DNA of 13,128 bases from an uncultured Trueperaceae bacterium (GCA_937911855.1 CALDPK010000263.1:1-13128), one strand, 5' to 3'; positions 5,981 to 13,128 are shown, counted from the stretch's first letter. Numbers and translations are program-made. Notes: generated by a model not told the origin, from the sequence alone.

Positions 5981-6928
5981 ATGACCTTATACCTGCTGAG
6001 ACAACTTGCAGCCAGTGCCGTAGTGCTGCTGCTGGTCGTGACGATCACGTTCTTCATGATCCAGCTGGCACCCGGCCGCCTGAGCGTGCTCACCGACCCG
6101 AATATGGCACCGGAAGTGCGAGCCAACATCGAACGCCGCTTCGGCCTCGACCAGCCGCCTTTCGTTCAGTATGTCCGCTGGATCAGCAACCTGGCCCAGG
6201 GCGACATGGGCAACAGCCTGGTGTTCAACCGGCCCGTGCTGACCATGATCGTGGAGCGCCTGCCGGCAACACTGACGCTGGGATTAGCCAGCCTGCTGAT
6301 CACGATAGCCGTAGGCATTCCCGCCGGCGTGATCGCGGCCAGATACCCCAACAGCCCGGTCGATCAGTTCCTGAACTTCCTGGCGATGGTGGGGCTCGCC
6401 ATCCCGAACTTCTGGCTCGGCATCCTCCTGATAATCCTATTTTCCGTTCAGCTCGGCTGGTTGCCCGGCGCCGGCATGCGCACGCTCGGCATCGACTTCT
6501 CACTACTGGACCGGCTGTCATATCTGGTACTGCCCGCCATCGTCCTGGCCACGTCAACCACGGCAGAGCTCATGCGCTACACCCGCAGCAGCTGGCTGGA
6601 GAACATGAACCAGGATTACGTCCGCTCAGCGCGCGCAAAAGGGCTGAGTGAACGGAGCGTCCACAACAAGCACATCCTCAAGAACGCCCTCATACCCATA
6701 GTTACGATCCTCGGCCTGGCCCTGCCGCGCATCGTCGGTGGTTCGGCCATCATCGAATCGCTGTTCGCATGGCCCGGCATCGGCTCCATGGCCGTGAACG
6801 CAGCAGTCAACCGCGACACCACCCTGATTCTCGGCACCACCATCTTCATCGCCACCGCGGTAATCCTGAGCAACCTGCTCATCGACGCGCTCTACGGCTT
6901 CCTGGACCCAAGGATCAGGTTCGACTGA
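5981..6928 (+). CDS. ABC transporter permease, DppB/OppB type
   Basis: The 315-residue membrane protein fits DppB-like permeases. It has an N-terminal membrane helix (about residues 8-29), the long external segment with RRFGLDQPPFVQYVRWI and GDMGNSLVFNRPV (52-85), then five further hydrophobic helices. The cytoplasmic EAA-type loop that docks with the ATPase lies at about residues 212-240 (DYVRSARAKGLSERSV, then ILKNALIP). The end, LYGFLDPRIRF, is typical of the family. The ribosome binding site is weak (AAAAGAT), consistent with lower output than the binding protein. It overlaps the next permease gene by one base. It should pair with the downstream permease as the translocation pore; ATPase subunits are not in this window. 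Confidence 0.93.
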   Translation: MTLYLLRQLAASAVVLLLVVTITFFMIQLAPGRLSVLTDPNMAPEVRANIERRFGLDQPPFVQYVRWISNLAQGDMGNSLVFNRPVLTMIVERLPATLTLGLASLLITIAVGIPAGVIAARYPNSPVDQFLNFLAMVGLAIPNFWLGILLIILFSVQLGWLPGAGMRTLGIDFSLLDRLSYLVLPAIVLATSTTAELMRYTRSSWLENMNQDYVRSARAKGLSERSVHNKHILKNALIPIVTILGLALPRIVGGSAIIESLFAWPGIGSMAVNAAVNRDTTLILGTTIFIATAVILSNLLIDALYGFLDPRIRFD

Positions 6929-7833
6929 TGAACCCGACCACCCCCATAACACCCGGCACCAGCTTCAGACCAGCAAGGAAGAAGAAACGCGGCCTGTGGG
7001 CAGTGTTCATGTCCAGGCTGATGCGCAACCGTCTGGCACTGTTCGGCGTCATCTACCTGCTGATCATCGTCACGGTCATAATCCTTCAGCCGGTCCTGTC
7101 GCTCCACTCACCTACGCGCATCAACATCATCAACTCCTTCGCACCACCCAGCGCAGAACACTGGCTGGGGACCGACGAAAACGGCCGCGACGTGCTCGCC
7201 AGACTGATTGCCGGCGGCCGTGTTTCCATCGCTGTCGGTTTCGCCTCGGCATTGCTCACGATCATCGTCGGCTCCGTACTCGGAGTGCTGGCAGGTTACT
7301 TCGGCGGGCTGACCGACCGGATCATCATGAGGTTCACCGATGGCCTGCTGGCCATCCCCACCTTCTTCCTGCTGCTCGTGGTCGTCGCGATCTGGGGACC
7401 CAGCATCACCGTGCTGGTCATCGCCCTGTCACTGACCAGATGGATGGGGCCAGCCCGCCTGATCCGCGGCGAAATCATGCGCTTCAAGGAACAGGAATTC
7501 ACCTCCGCAGCCAGAAGCATGGGAGCAGGCAACCTGCGCATAATGTTCCGGCACCTGCTGCCCCAGGCCATGCCAGCGCTCATCGTCGCCACCTCGATCG
7601 GAGTGGGGGACGTCATGCTGATCGAAGCTGGCCTGAGCTTCCTGGGACTGGGCATCCTGCCACCCACCCCGTCATGGGGCAACATGCTCACCGGCAGCCA
7701 GTTCTACATGTGGTCCGCGCCCCTTCTGGCCGTTTACCCCGGTATCCTCATCCTGCTCGCCGTCCTGGCTTTCAACTCACTCGGTGACGTCCTCCGCGAC
7801 GCACTCGACCCGCGCCTGCGTTCCGGCGCCTGA
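6928..7833 (+). CDS. ABC transporter permease, DppC/OppC type
   Basis: The start is the ATG at 6928, sharing one base with the stop of the first permease (TGATG), which gives 301 residues. A basic N-terminus (ARKKKRG) precedes the first membrane helix (about residues 36-57). The DppC signature HWLGTDENGRDVLARLIAGGRVS follows at 78-100, then four to five further hydrophobic segments. The EAA loop is at about 190-216 (EFTSAARSMGA, FRHLLPQAMP). The SFLGLGILPPTPSWGNML stretch (237-254) and the DVLRDALDPRLR ending are characteristic. Translation is likely coupled to the upstream gene. Both EAA loops look intact, so a working ATPase is expected to be encoded elsewhere. Confidence 0.93.
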   Translation: MNPTTPITPGTSFRPARKKKRGLWAVFMSRLMRNRLALFGVIYLLIIVTVIILQPVLSLHSPTRINIINSFAPPSAEHWLGTDENGRDVLARLIAGGRVSIAVGFASALLTIIVGSVLGVLAGYFGGLTDRIIMRFTDGLLAIPTFFLLLVVVAIWGPSITVLVIALSLTRWMGPARLIRGEIMRFKEQEFTSAARSMGAGNLRIMFRHLLPQAMPALIVATSIGVGDVMLIEAGLSFLGLGILPPTPSWGNMLTGSQFYMWSAPLLAVYPGILILLAVLAFNSLGDVLRDALDPRLRSGA

Positions 7834-7844
7834 CCTGGAGACCA

Positions 7845-8831
7845 ATGACCAACACGACCCAGCAGACGGGGAACAGACCCGTCGTCCTCATCAACCACCT
7901 GTACGAGACAGAGCACATCGAACGCCTCAGGCACCGCTTCCCGCAGGTGAACTTCATCCACTTGCCCCAGGACCCACCCTGGCCTCCCGAACTGGAGTCA
8001 GCCGAGGCCCTCCTGTTCGCCGGACTGAAGAAACCGCAGTTGAGCGCCCTGCTCCAGGCGGCGCGCAACGTGACCTGGATCCATACCGGCTCCGCCGGCT
8101 TCGACTGGGTGCAGGTACCCGAGGTCGAAGAGCGCCAGATAACCATCACCCGCTCAGCTGACGTGATGAGCATCCCCATGGCCGAGTTCGCGATGGCGAG
8201 CATGCTCGCCCATGCCAAGAACATGTTCGCCCTGCGCGAGTCGCAGTCGCGGAATGCCTGGGAGCCGCCCATGCACTCGGAACTGGGGGACAAACACCTG
8301 CTGGTAGTCGGCGCCGGCGCGATCGGCAAGCGCGTTGCACCACTTGCCAAGGCATTCGGCATGAAGGTAACTGGCATCAAGCGCTCGCCAGAACCGGTAG
8401 CTGGATTCGACGAAGTGCATGCGCCTGACCGACTGGACGAACTGCTGCCTCAGGTTGATTACCTGCTGCTCACCACGCCGCTCACGCCGGAAACCGAAGG
8501 CATGATCGACCGCCGCAGGCTGGAACTGCTGCCCAAACACGCCTACCTGATCAACCTGGGCCGCGGAGCCCTCGTTGTAGAGAATGACTTCGTGGAAGCG
8601 ATGCAGGCCGGGGTCATCGCCGGCGCGACGCTCGACGCTTACACCGTGGAACCGCTCCCAGGCGACAGTCCGCTGTGGACCCTGCCGAACGTCCTGATCA
8701 GCCCGCACGCCTCCTACCGCACGCCCAACATCCGCGCGCGCGTGTTCAAAGAGTTCGGCGACAACCTCGAGCGTTACCTGACTGGTGAGACTCTGGCCAA
8801 CACCATGCGCCATCCCGAGCTGGGCTACTGA
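7845..8831 (+). CDS. D-2-hydroxyacid dehydrogenase (NAD(P)-dependent)
   Basis: The 328-residue enzyme belongs to the D-isomer-specific 2-hydroxyacid dehydrogenases, which interconvert 2-oxo acids and D-2-hydroxy acids. The nucleotide-binding fold starts at LLVVGAGAIG (residues 152-161). The second strand ends in IKRS (178-181), with basic residues rather than the Asp of NAD-preferring members, which suggests NADP(H). The catalytic set is present: Arg-240 in NLGRGALV, Glu-269 in VEPLP, His-288 in ISPHAS. The overall look is close to glyoxylate/hydroxypyruvate reductase-like members. GGAG lies 4 nt before the ATG, 11 nt after the permease gene. Its stop overlaps the next ATG by one base. Being locked to an importer and an aldehyde dehydrogenase implies a catabolic role on the imported compound; the substrate is unknown. 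Confidence 0.9.
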   Translation: MTNTTQQTGNRPVVLINHLYETEHIERLRHRFPQVNFIHLPQDPPWPPELESAEALLFAGLKKPQLSALLQAARNVTWIHTGSAGFDWVQVPEVEERQITITRSADVMSIPMAEFAMASMLAHAKNMFALRESQSRNAWEPPMHSELGDKHLLVVGAGAIGKRVAPLAKAFGMKVTGIKRSPEPVAGFDEVHAPDRLDELLPQVDYLLLTTPLTPETEGMIDRRRLELLPKHAYLINLGRGALVVENDFVEAMQAGVIAGATLDAYTVEPLPGDSPLWTLPNVLISPHASYRTPNIRARVFKEFGDNLERYLTGETLANTMRHPELGY

Positions 8832-10279
8832 TGAACGCAAACCTGCCTGAGCTCGCACACTTCATCGGCGGACAATGGCTCGCTGACGGGGACTTGCACC
8901 AAATAGAAAATCCCTCCGACCTCGACAACCCGGTCGGGCACTACCACCGCGGCAGTGCTGCTCAGGTCGATCAGGCCGTAGCGGCTGCCCGGGGCGCCTT
9001 CCCGGAGTGGAGCAGACGCGTCCCGCGTGAACGTGCCCAGGCGCTCGACGCGGCTGGCCAGGAACTTCTGGCCCGGAGCGAGGAACTTGGCACTCTGCTT
9101 TCGATGGAGGAAGGCAAGACGCGTGCCGAAGGGATCGGTGAGGTAAGGAGGGCTGGCGAGATCTTCCGCTACTTCGCCGCCAGACTGCTTGACGCGGAAG
9201 GTGAACTGCTGGCCGGCTTCCAACCCGGCGTCACAGTGGAAGTACGTCGGAAGCCGCGTGGCGTGATCGGAATCATCACGCCCTGGAACTTCCCGGCAGC
9301 CATTCCCGCATGGAAGATGGCCCCAGCCCTGGCGTACGGGAACACCGTCGTATTCAAACCCGCCGAGCTCGTACCCGGAACCGCCTGGTCGATCGTAGAA
9401 ATATTGTCCAGGACAGGCATGCCGGCCGGTACCGTGAACCTCGTTCTCGGCAGCGGTTCCACTGTTGGCAACGCACTGGTAGAGCATCCAGACGTTGACG
9501 CGATTTCCTTCACCGGCTCCACGAACACCGGGCGGGGCATCGCCGTCGCCGCTGCCTCGCGGCTGGCGCCAGTGCAGCTGGAACTGGGCGGCAAGAACGC
9601 ACTGGTCGTGCTGGATGACGCAGACCTGGACCTCGCAGTGGCCAACGCAGTCAACGGCGCCTACTGGTCAACGGGGCAGAGGTGCACGGCGTCTTCCCGC
9701 CTGATCGTCACCGGCGGAGTTCATGACGAGTTCGTAGACAGGCTGGCGTCCGCGGTGCGCAAGGTAAGGACCGGTGCTTCACTCGATGTCGAGACGCAGG
9801 TCGGTCCGGTCGTCGACTCCCGGCAGTTGGCCAGTGTGCAGGAGTACCTGAAAATCGGCCGCGCGGAAGGCGCAACGGAACTGGTAGCCGGTGAGTTGCT
9901 GGACGCGCCCACCCGTGGGCACTTCCTGAGCCCGGCACTGTTCGTCGACACGAGTCCGGACATGAGGATCAACACCGAGGAGATATTCGGACCAGTGGCA
10001 ACAGTCACGAAAGTCACCGATTATGACGAGGCCCTCGCACAGGTGAACGCGTCACAGTACGGACTGGTTGCCGGCATCATGACCAACTCACTGCGCGCCG
10101 CCAACCACTTCAAGGCTCACGCTGAAGTGGGCATGACCATGGTCAACATGCCAACCGCCGGCATGGACTACCACGCCCCGTTCGGAGGAACCAAAGCATC
10201 CGGTTACGGCCCACGAGAGCAGGGCGCATACGCCAGGGAGTTCTACACGGAGGTCGTCACCGCCTACGTCCGGGGCTGA
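8831..10279 (+). CDS. Aldehyde dehydrogenase, alpha-ketoglutaric semialdehyde dehydrogenase-like
   Basis: The 482-residue enzyme is a complete NAD(P)-dependent aldehyde dehydrogenase. Key residues are Asn-153 (PWNF), Lys-176 (FKPAE), the general base Glu-251 (ELGGKN), the nucleophile Cys-285 (GQRCTASSR), and Glu-384 with Phe-386 (EEIFGPV). The C-terminal part, from NMPTAGMDYHAPFGG through GYGPREQGAYAREFYTEVVTAYV, closely resembles alpha-ketoglutaric semialdehyde (2,5-dioxovalerate) dehydrogenases of sugar-acid and hydroxyproline breakdown; this points to a small acidic aldehyde but does not prove it. The ATG shares a base with the preceding stop (TGATG), and no strong ribosome binding site is seen, so translation is probably coupled. 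It ends the plus-strand operon, 40 nt from a convergent DinB-like gene, with no clear terminator between. Confidence 0.92.
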   Translation: MNANLPELAHFIGGQWLADGDLHQIENPSDLDNPVGHYHRGSAAQVDQAVAAARGAFPEWSRRVPRERAQALDAAGQELLARSEELGTLLSMEEGKTRAEGIGEVRRAGEIFRYFAARLLDAEGELLAGFQPGVTVEVRRKPRGVIGIITPWNFPAAIPAWKMAPALAYGNTVVFKPAELVPGTAWSIVEILSRTGMPAGTVNLVLGSGSTVGNALVEHPDVDAISFTGSTNTGRGIAVAAASRLAPVQLELGGKNALVVLDDADLDLAVANAVNGAYWSTGQRCTASSRLIVTGGVHDEFVDRLASAVRKVRTGASLDVETQVGPVVDSRQLASVQEYLKIGRAEGATELVAGELLDAPTRGHFLSPALFVDTSPDMRINTEEIFGPVATVTKVTDYDEALAQVNASQYGLVAGIMTNSLRAANHFKAHAEVGMTMVNMPTAGMDYHAPFGGTKASGYGPREQGAYAREFYTEVVTAYVRG

Positions 10280-10319
10280 AATCTGGCAGCGCATCAAGGC
10301 CCAGTGAAGGCAGGCGTAG

Positions 10320-10892
10320 TCAGGCTTCCTGCTGCGCCCGCCATTTCCTGACCATGCGGTGAATCTCGTACATGTGACCCGCTTCATGCTCGACCAGGTG
10401 GAAGACGACCCATTCGGGCGTCGCCGAATAATCATCGCCTTCAGGTGAGCGTAAGGTCCGCCAGTCCTCGAGCATCATGGGTGCGATCTGCTCCAGGAAG
10501 CGGCGCCTGGCTTCTGCCAGCAGCTCCAGGTGCTCCTGCATGGATTTGCCGGGAATGTGCGTGAGGCGTTCCTGGTCGTCCCAGCCGTGGACGGGCAGCA
10601 GTTCCTTCAGGTCAGCAGGTGCGTCACCCAGCATGATGTCGAAGTACAGCCAGCCGAGTTCAACCCAGGCGATGTGGTACAGCAGGGTGCCGACTGAGTT
10701 GTCGTCGCCTTGTGGTCCGCGCCAGTCGAGGAACTCATTGCCCCAGCCAGCGGCGTCGATACGCCCGAGAGTTCTGAGGAGTCCACCGCGAACTTTCTCC
10801 ATCGCGCCGAGCCAGGTTCCCACCTCTGGAGTCGCTGCAGGGTACGGGTCAAGCTCTTGAATGCGCCTTGGTCCAGCATCTGAATCAATCAT
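10320..10892 (-). CDS. DinB-family metal-binding protein
   Basis: The start is the ATG at 10892, because GGAGG lies 8 nt before it; a longer reading from a GTG at 10907 would swallow that site. The 190-residue protein has the DinB/YfiT-like four-helix pattern with metal-ligand histidines: His-73 in LLYHIAWVE, and His-169 and His-173 in VEHEAGHMYEIHRM. An early WLGAMEKVRGGLLRTL helix and a DWRTLRS segment before the last helix fit the family. Members bind a divalent metal; some act as thiol transferases, and most are uncharacterised. It is likely last in a minus-strand unit with the rhomboid and HAD genes (63-nt gap). No link to the catabolic cluster is evident. Confidence 0.85.
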   Translation of the reverse strand: MIDSDAGPRRIQELDPYPAATPEVGTWLGAMEKVRGGLLRTLGRIDAAGWGNEFLDWRGPQGDDNSVGTLLYHIAWVELGWLYFDIMLGDAPADLKELLPVHGWDDQERLTHIPGKSMQEHLELLAEARRRFLEQIAPMMLEDWRTLRSPEGDDYSATPEWVVFHLVEHEAGHMYEIHRMVRKWRAQQEA

Positions 10893-10955
10893 GCGGCTTG
10901 CCTCCACTGGTTTGTATTGAGCGGATTGTAGCGTGGGCGCGGGCGGCTTGGTGCG

Positions 10956-11612
10956 TTATAGCCAGGTGGTCGAAACGTTCGGCCGTTTCCTCAGGTAACG
11001 CCTGCCGGCCAGGACGCCGAGGACGAAGCCACCGAGGTGCGCCCACCAGGCGGTGCCGGGCGTACCTGCCATCGCCTGCAGCAGCTGGATCAGTGCCCAG
11101 TAGCCGAGGTAGATCACGACGGGTACCCAGAAGAACAGTGGCAGCACGAACCAGGCGACACTGAATATGAACTCGCTTCGAAACAGCACGAAATACGCGC
11201 CCAGCACGGCAGAGACCGCGCCTGAGGCGCCGATCACGGGGATGATGCTGTTGGCCGTGAACAGTCCCTGGATCAGGGTGGCGAGTGCGCCGGCCACAAG
11301 GTAGAGCGCTGCGTAGCGGAACCAGCCGAGTCGCTGCTCAAGGGACCGGCCGAACACCCAGAGGAACCACATGTTGCCCAGGATGTGCGAGATACCGCCG
11401 TGCATGAACATGCTGGTGAGCAGGCGCAGCGCTTCGTTGGCTGGCTCGGCGAAGAAAAGTGCGGGGATGAAACCGTAGTTGAAGACGGCTATCTGGAAGC
11501 CCTGCGTCCCACCTGAGATTTGCCACAGGAACACGAGCACGTTGGCGATGATGAGCAGTCTGGTGACTGCCGCCGGCCCCCGGTAGCCAATTGAGTCGCG
11601 AATCGGAAACAC
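10956..11612 (-). CDS. Rhomboid-family intramembrane serine protease
   Basis: The 218-residue membrane protein has the rhomboid core: HGGISHILGNMWFLWVFG (71-88) with the HxxxN of the oxyanion region, the catalytic Ser-130 in GASGAV, and His-192 in WWAHLGGFVLG. About six hydrophobic helices are visible. The N-terminus MFPIRDSIGYRGP...VTRLLIIANVLVFLW is typical of a common bacterial subfamily. It should cleave single-pass membrane substrates within the bilayer; its substrates are unknown. The start is a GTG at 11612 with GGAGG 4 nt upstream. It lies 46 nt after the HAD gene and 63 nt before the DinB-like gene on the same strand. Confidence 0.93.
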   Translation of the reverse strand: MFPIRDSIGYRGPAAVTRLLIIANVLVFLWQISGGTQGFQIAVFNYGFIPALFFAEPANEALRLLTSMFMHGGISHILGNMWFLWVFGRSLEQRLGWFRYAALYLVAGALATLIQGLFTANSIIPVIGASGAVSAVLGAYFVLFRSEFIFSVAWFVLPLFFWVPVVIYLGYWALIQLLQAMAGTPGTAWWAHLGGFVLGVLAGRRYLRKRPNVSTTWL

Positions 11613-11658
11613 GTTGCCTCCAGAAGAGTTTTCAGCCGGTTAATCCTGAGTTTCGATA

Positions 11659-12525
11659 CTACCGGTTCAGCAGGTGCTGGAGTACCGTGATCACTCCGTT
11701 GTCGGTGTTGCTGGGCGCCAGGAACCTGGCGGCAGCCTTCACGTCCGGGTGCGCGTTGGCCATCGCGAACGACCAGTCAGCTGCCTCAAGCAGTTCCAGG
11801 TCATTCAGGTAGTCGCCGAACGCCGCGGTCTGTGCCGGCGTCACGCCGAGTTCCTCCTGCAGGGAGCGGAGGGCGCGACCTTTGTCAGCCCAGGGAGTCA
11901 TGATGTCGACCCAGTGTTTGCCTGAGACCACGACCTGGTGACTGTCCGCGACCTGACTCAGTACGGTGTCCGCAGTCGTGGCGGCGTCGTCAGAGTCGAA
12001 GATGGCCAGTTTCAGGATGTCGTCGCTGACGTCCATCAGGTCCTCGACTATCGCCAGCTCTGCGTAGTACTTGCGGGTTTCGGCCACGAAATGTGGGTCG
12101 GCGTTTTCGATGTAGGCGCTTCTGACACCGCAGACGACCAGCCCCAGATGGCGCTCCGAGCTGCGCACTGTGTCGATTACCTCGCGTACGGCGCTGAACT
12201 CCAGGTGGTCGCTCGATATGACCTTGCCTGCGTGCACTACAAGATTCCCGTTCTCGGCTATGAATGAGAGCGAGTTCTCGTCGTTGGGGAACATCCCTGC
12301 CAGGGTGGCGTACTGGCGGCCACTGGCGGGTACGAACGTTATGTCGCGCGCCGCAAGTTGTCTGAGCAGCGGCCACAGCGCATCGGGTAGCTGCCCGTCC
12401 GGCGGCAGCAGCGTGCCGTCCATGTCAACCGCGACCAGGCGGATGTCTGCCCGGCCGGCGGGAACCTCGGACCACAAAATGGGACCGTCATGGTGTTTCT
12501 CACTGAATGCCTTCACGGTTCCCAA
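11659..12525 (-). CDS. HAD-superfamily phosphatase, Cof type
   Basis: The protein carries the four HAD motifs in Cof/sugar-phosphatase order: VAVDMDGTLL with Asp-34 and Asp-36, Ser-68 in VPASGR, Lys-215 in WADKGRAL, and GDYLNDLELLEAAD (237-250). The long insert between motifs II and III fits a C2-type cap. Such enzymes dephosphorylate sugar phosphates, flavin precursors or similar small molecules; the substrate is not evident. The N-terminus is uncertain: the reading from TTG at 12525 gives 288 residues, with about 28 before the first strand and no strong ribosome binding site. A GTG three codons later and a TTG at codon 17 are alternatives. It is divergent from the VOC remnant and probably first of the unit with rhomboid and DinB. 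Confidence 0.87.
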   Translation of the reverse strand: MGTVKAFSEKHHDGPILWSEVPAGRADIRLVAVDMDGTLLPPDGQLPDALWPLLRQLAARDITFVPASGRQYATLAGMFPNDENSLSFIAENGNLVVHAGKVISSDHLEFSAVREVIDTVRSSERHLGLVVCGVRSAYIENADPHFVAETRKYYAELAIVEDLMDVSDDILKLAIFDSDDAATTADTVLSQVADSHQVVVSGKHWVDIMTPWADKGRALRSLQEELGVTPAQTAAFGDYLNDLELLEAADWSFAMANAHPDVKAAARFLAPSNTDNGVITVLQHLLNR

Positions 12526-12582
12526 CGTACCAGCGATCGCGGCGCTGACGCAGCTGCTGAAGCTGCCCGAGCGAGGAGAGAA

Positions 12583-12767
12583 ATGAACCTGCGAATCGAC
12601 AACATCGAGTTCATCGTGACTGACATCGGGTGCAGCAAAGCCGGCTGGAAGCTGCCGGAGCCCGCATCAGCAGGGCCGCGTTCCCTTTTCCTGGTGGTCG
12701 CCGGTTCCACTTCATCGATCCCGATGGGTATGAACTGGCTGTGTGGTCACCGGCTGAAGAGGAGTGA
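12583..12767 (+). pseudogene. Glyoxalase/VOC-family gene with internal deletion and frame change
   Basis: AGGAG precedes the ATG at 12583, and the first 15 or so codons (MNLRIDNIEFIVTDI) are a typical VOC (glyoxalase/bleomycin resistance) N-terminus. A second frame, readable from 12630 to the TGA at 12765-12767, gives the C-terminal end: RLEAAGARISRAAFPFPGG, then RRFHFIDPDGYELAVWSPAEEE, with the family's HFxDPDGxELAVW signature. The two parts are in different frames and meet near 12625-12635. Only about 60 of the usual 120-130 residues are represented, so roughly 60-70 codons of the middle are missing and the junction is out of frame. The product from the start codon would run out of frame to 12786. 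An assembly error is possible, but loss of this much sequence is not a simple base-call error. The original substrate is unknown. Confidence 0.85.
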
Positions 12768-12797
12768 CTGCCTGCGGCTGCGCTAATTGTAGTGGGC

Positions 12798-12824
12798 AAA
12801 AAAATATCGCGCTTCTTGCGCGAT
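12798..12824 (-). terminator. Intrinsic terminator, minus direction
   Basis: Perfect 7-bp stem ATCGCGC / GCGCGAT (12806-12812 and 12818-12824) with a 5-nt loop. On the minus strand the stem is followed by AT and a run of seven T (12804-12798). This is a textbook Rho-independent terminator for transcription arriving from the right. Confidence 0.8.
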
Positions 12825-12834
12825 TGATAACTTC

Positions 12835-12863
12835 AATATACACCCGTATGCGGTATTCGTCAA
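12835..12863 (-). promoter_or_regulatory. Sigma70-type promoter directly upstream of the terminator
   Basis: On the minus strand, -35 TTGACG (12863-12858), 17-nt spacer, and -10 TATATT (12840-12835). Predicted start is near 12828, only a few nucleotides before the terminator stem. The spacer contains a small palindrome CCG-N4-CGG (12844-12853). The match to consensus is good, but whether it is active is unknown. Confidence 0.55.
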
Positions 12864-13128
12864 GGCTATGAACGCGGGCGGCCAAGGGCAGCGCTTCAGG
12901 CGAGCATCGGCCCGCGCTGATGGGTGAATCCGGCCGAACTGACAGGCCACCAGACGCGACGTTCGTGACTGGAACGCAGAGGCTGTCGGATGCGTCGTCC
13001 TTAATGAGTGTTTTCGGCTGAGCGTTTGACGCCTGCGTCGCTAATTCCGAACTGGTGCGGGTCTTACGATTCCCCCAGCAGGGAAGGACTGAAGAGCCTT
13101 GAGCCTGCGGAAGGAAGAGGGGGAAACA

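Larger units (their letters stand above)
12787..13128. other. Right-hand region without a convincing gene
   Basis: About 340 bases holding a minus-strand terminator and promoter (separate entries) and an inverted repeat CGCGGGC (12873-12879) / GCCCGCG (12910-12916). No tRNA, tmRNA, RNase P or SRP RNA signature was recognised. On the plus strand a TTG at 13099, 10 nt after GGAAGGA (13082-13088), opens a frame to the window edge (10 codons), so a gene may start here or just beyond the edge, where the purine-rich AGAGGGGG could be its ribosome binding site. Confidence 0.4.

Noticed and set aside
10280..10319. Terminator between the convergent aldehyde dehydrogenase and DinB-like genes
   Set aside because: Only a 5-bp repeat (GCAGG / CCTGC) without a T-run is visible, too weak to call.
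12490..12786. Plus-strand open frame read as a 98-residue protein
   Set aside because: Its middle part starts as a VOC protein, then leaves the frame; the true C-terminus is in another frame. Treated as a pseudogene starting at 12583.
12825..13128. Structured RNA gene (tmRNA, RNase P, SRP RNA or riboswitch) ahead of the minus-strand terminator
   Set aside because: I looked for their conserved cores on both strands and found none. The GGAAGGAAG near 13109 only superficially resembles the SRP RNA loop.

Overview
The window looks like a stretch of a chromosome from a moderately high-GC bacterium (about 60% G+C by eye). It has short intergenic gaps and GGAGG-type ribosome binding sites. The extracytoplasmic binding protein carries a signal-peptidase-I type leader without a lipobox Cys, which argues for a diderm-type envelope. 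Deinococcota or Chloroflexota relatives are possible hosts, but nothing here fixes the taxonomy. There are no tRNA or rRNA genes, CRISPR arrays or mobile elements that I can recognise.

Layout. (1) 15-423: a small DUF5655-type gene on the minus strand, followed by a hairpin. (2) 490-4039, minus strand: a five-gene unit read as tautomerase-like B, GntR regulator, TPR protein, M19 dipeptidase-like protein and tautomerase-like A, closed by a 12-bp hairpin. (3) 4040-4318: a divergent control region with two near-consensus sigma70 promoters. Each is followed, 3 nt after its -10 box, by the same 12-mer GCTGTAYCGRTA inside a palindrome. (4) 4319-10279, plus strand: peptide-type ABC binding protein, two permeases, D-2-hydroxyacid dehydrogenase and an aldehyde dehydrogenase resembling alpha-ketoglutaric semialdehyde dehydrogenase; the last two and the two permeases overlap by one base. 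(5) 10320-12525, minus strand: DinB-like protein, rhomboid protease and Cof-type HAD phosphatase, probably housekeeping. (6) 12583-12767: remains of a glyoxalase/VOC gene with an internal, out-of-frame deletion. (7) 12787-13128: no convincing gene, but a strong minus-strand promoter that runs straight into an intrinsic terminator.

The main point of interest is the block 490-10279. It reads as one regulon under the GntR protein: import of a small peptide-like or acidic compound, a hydrolase-fold enzyme, two small tautomerase-fold proteins, and two dehydrogenases to process keto/hydroxy acid and aldehyde products. Three of its enzymes are atypical. Both tautomerase-like proteins have Ala where the catalytic Pro-1 should be, and the M19 protein lacks the HxD and Glu metal ligands of its family. 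No ATPase gene accompanies the importer. The substrate is unknown; the pathway is an inference from context.
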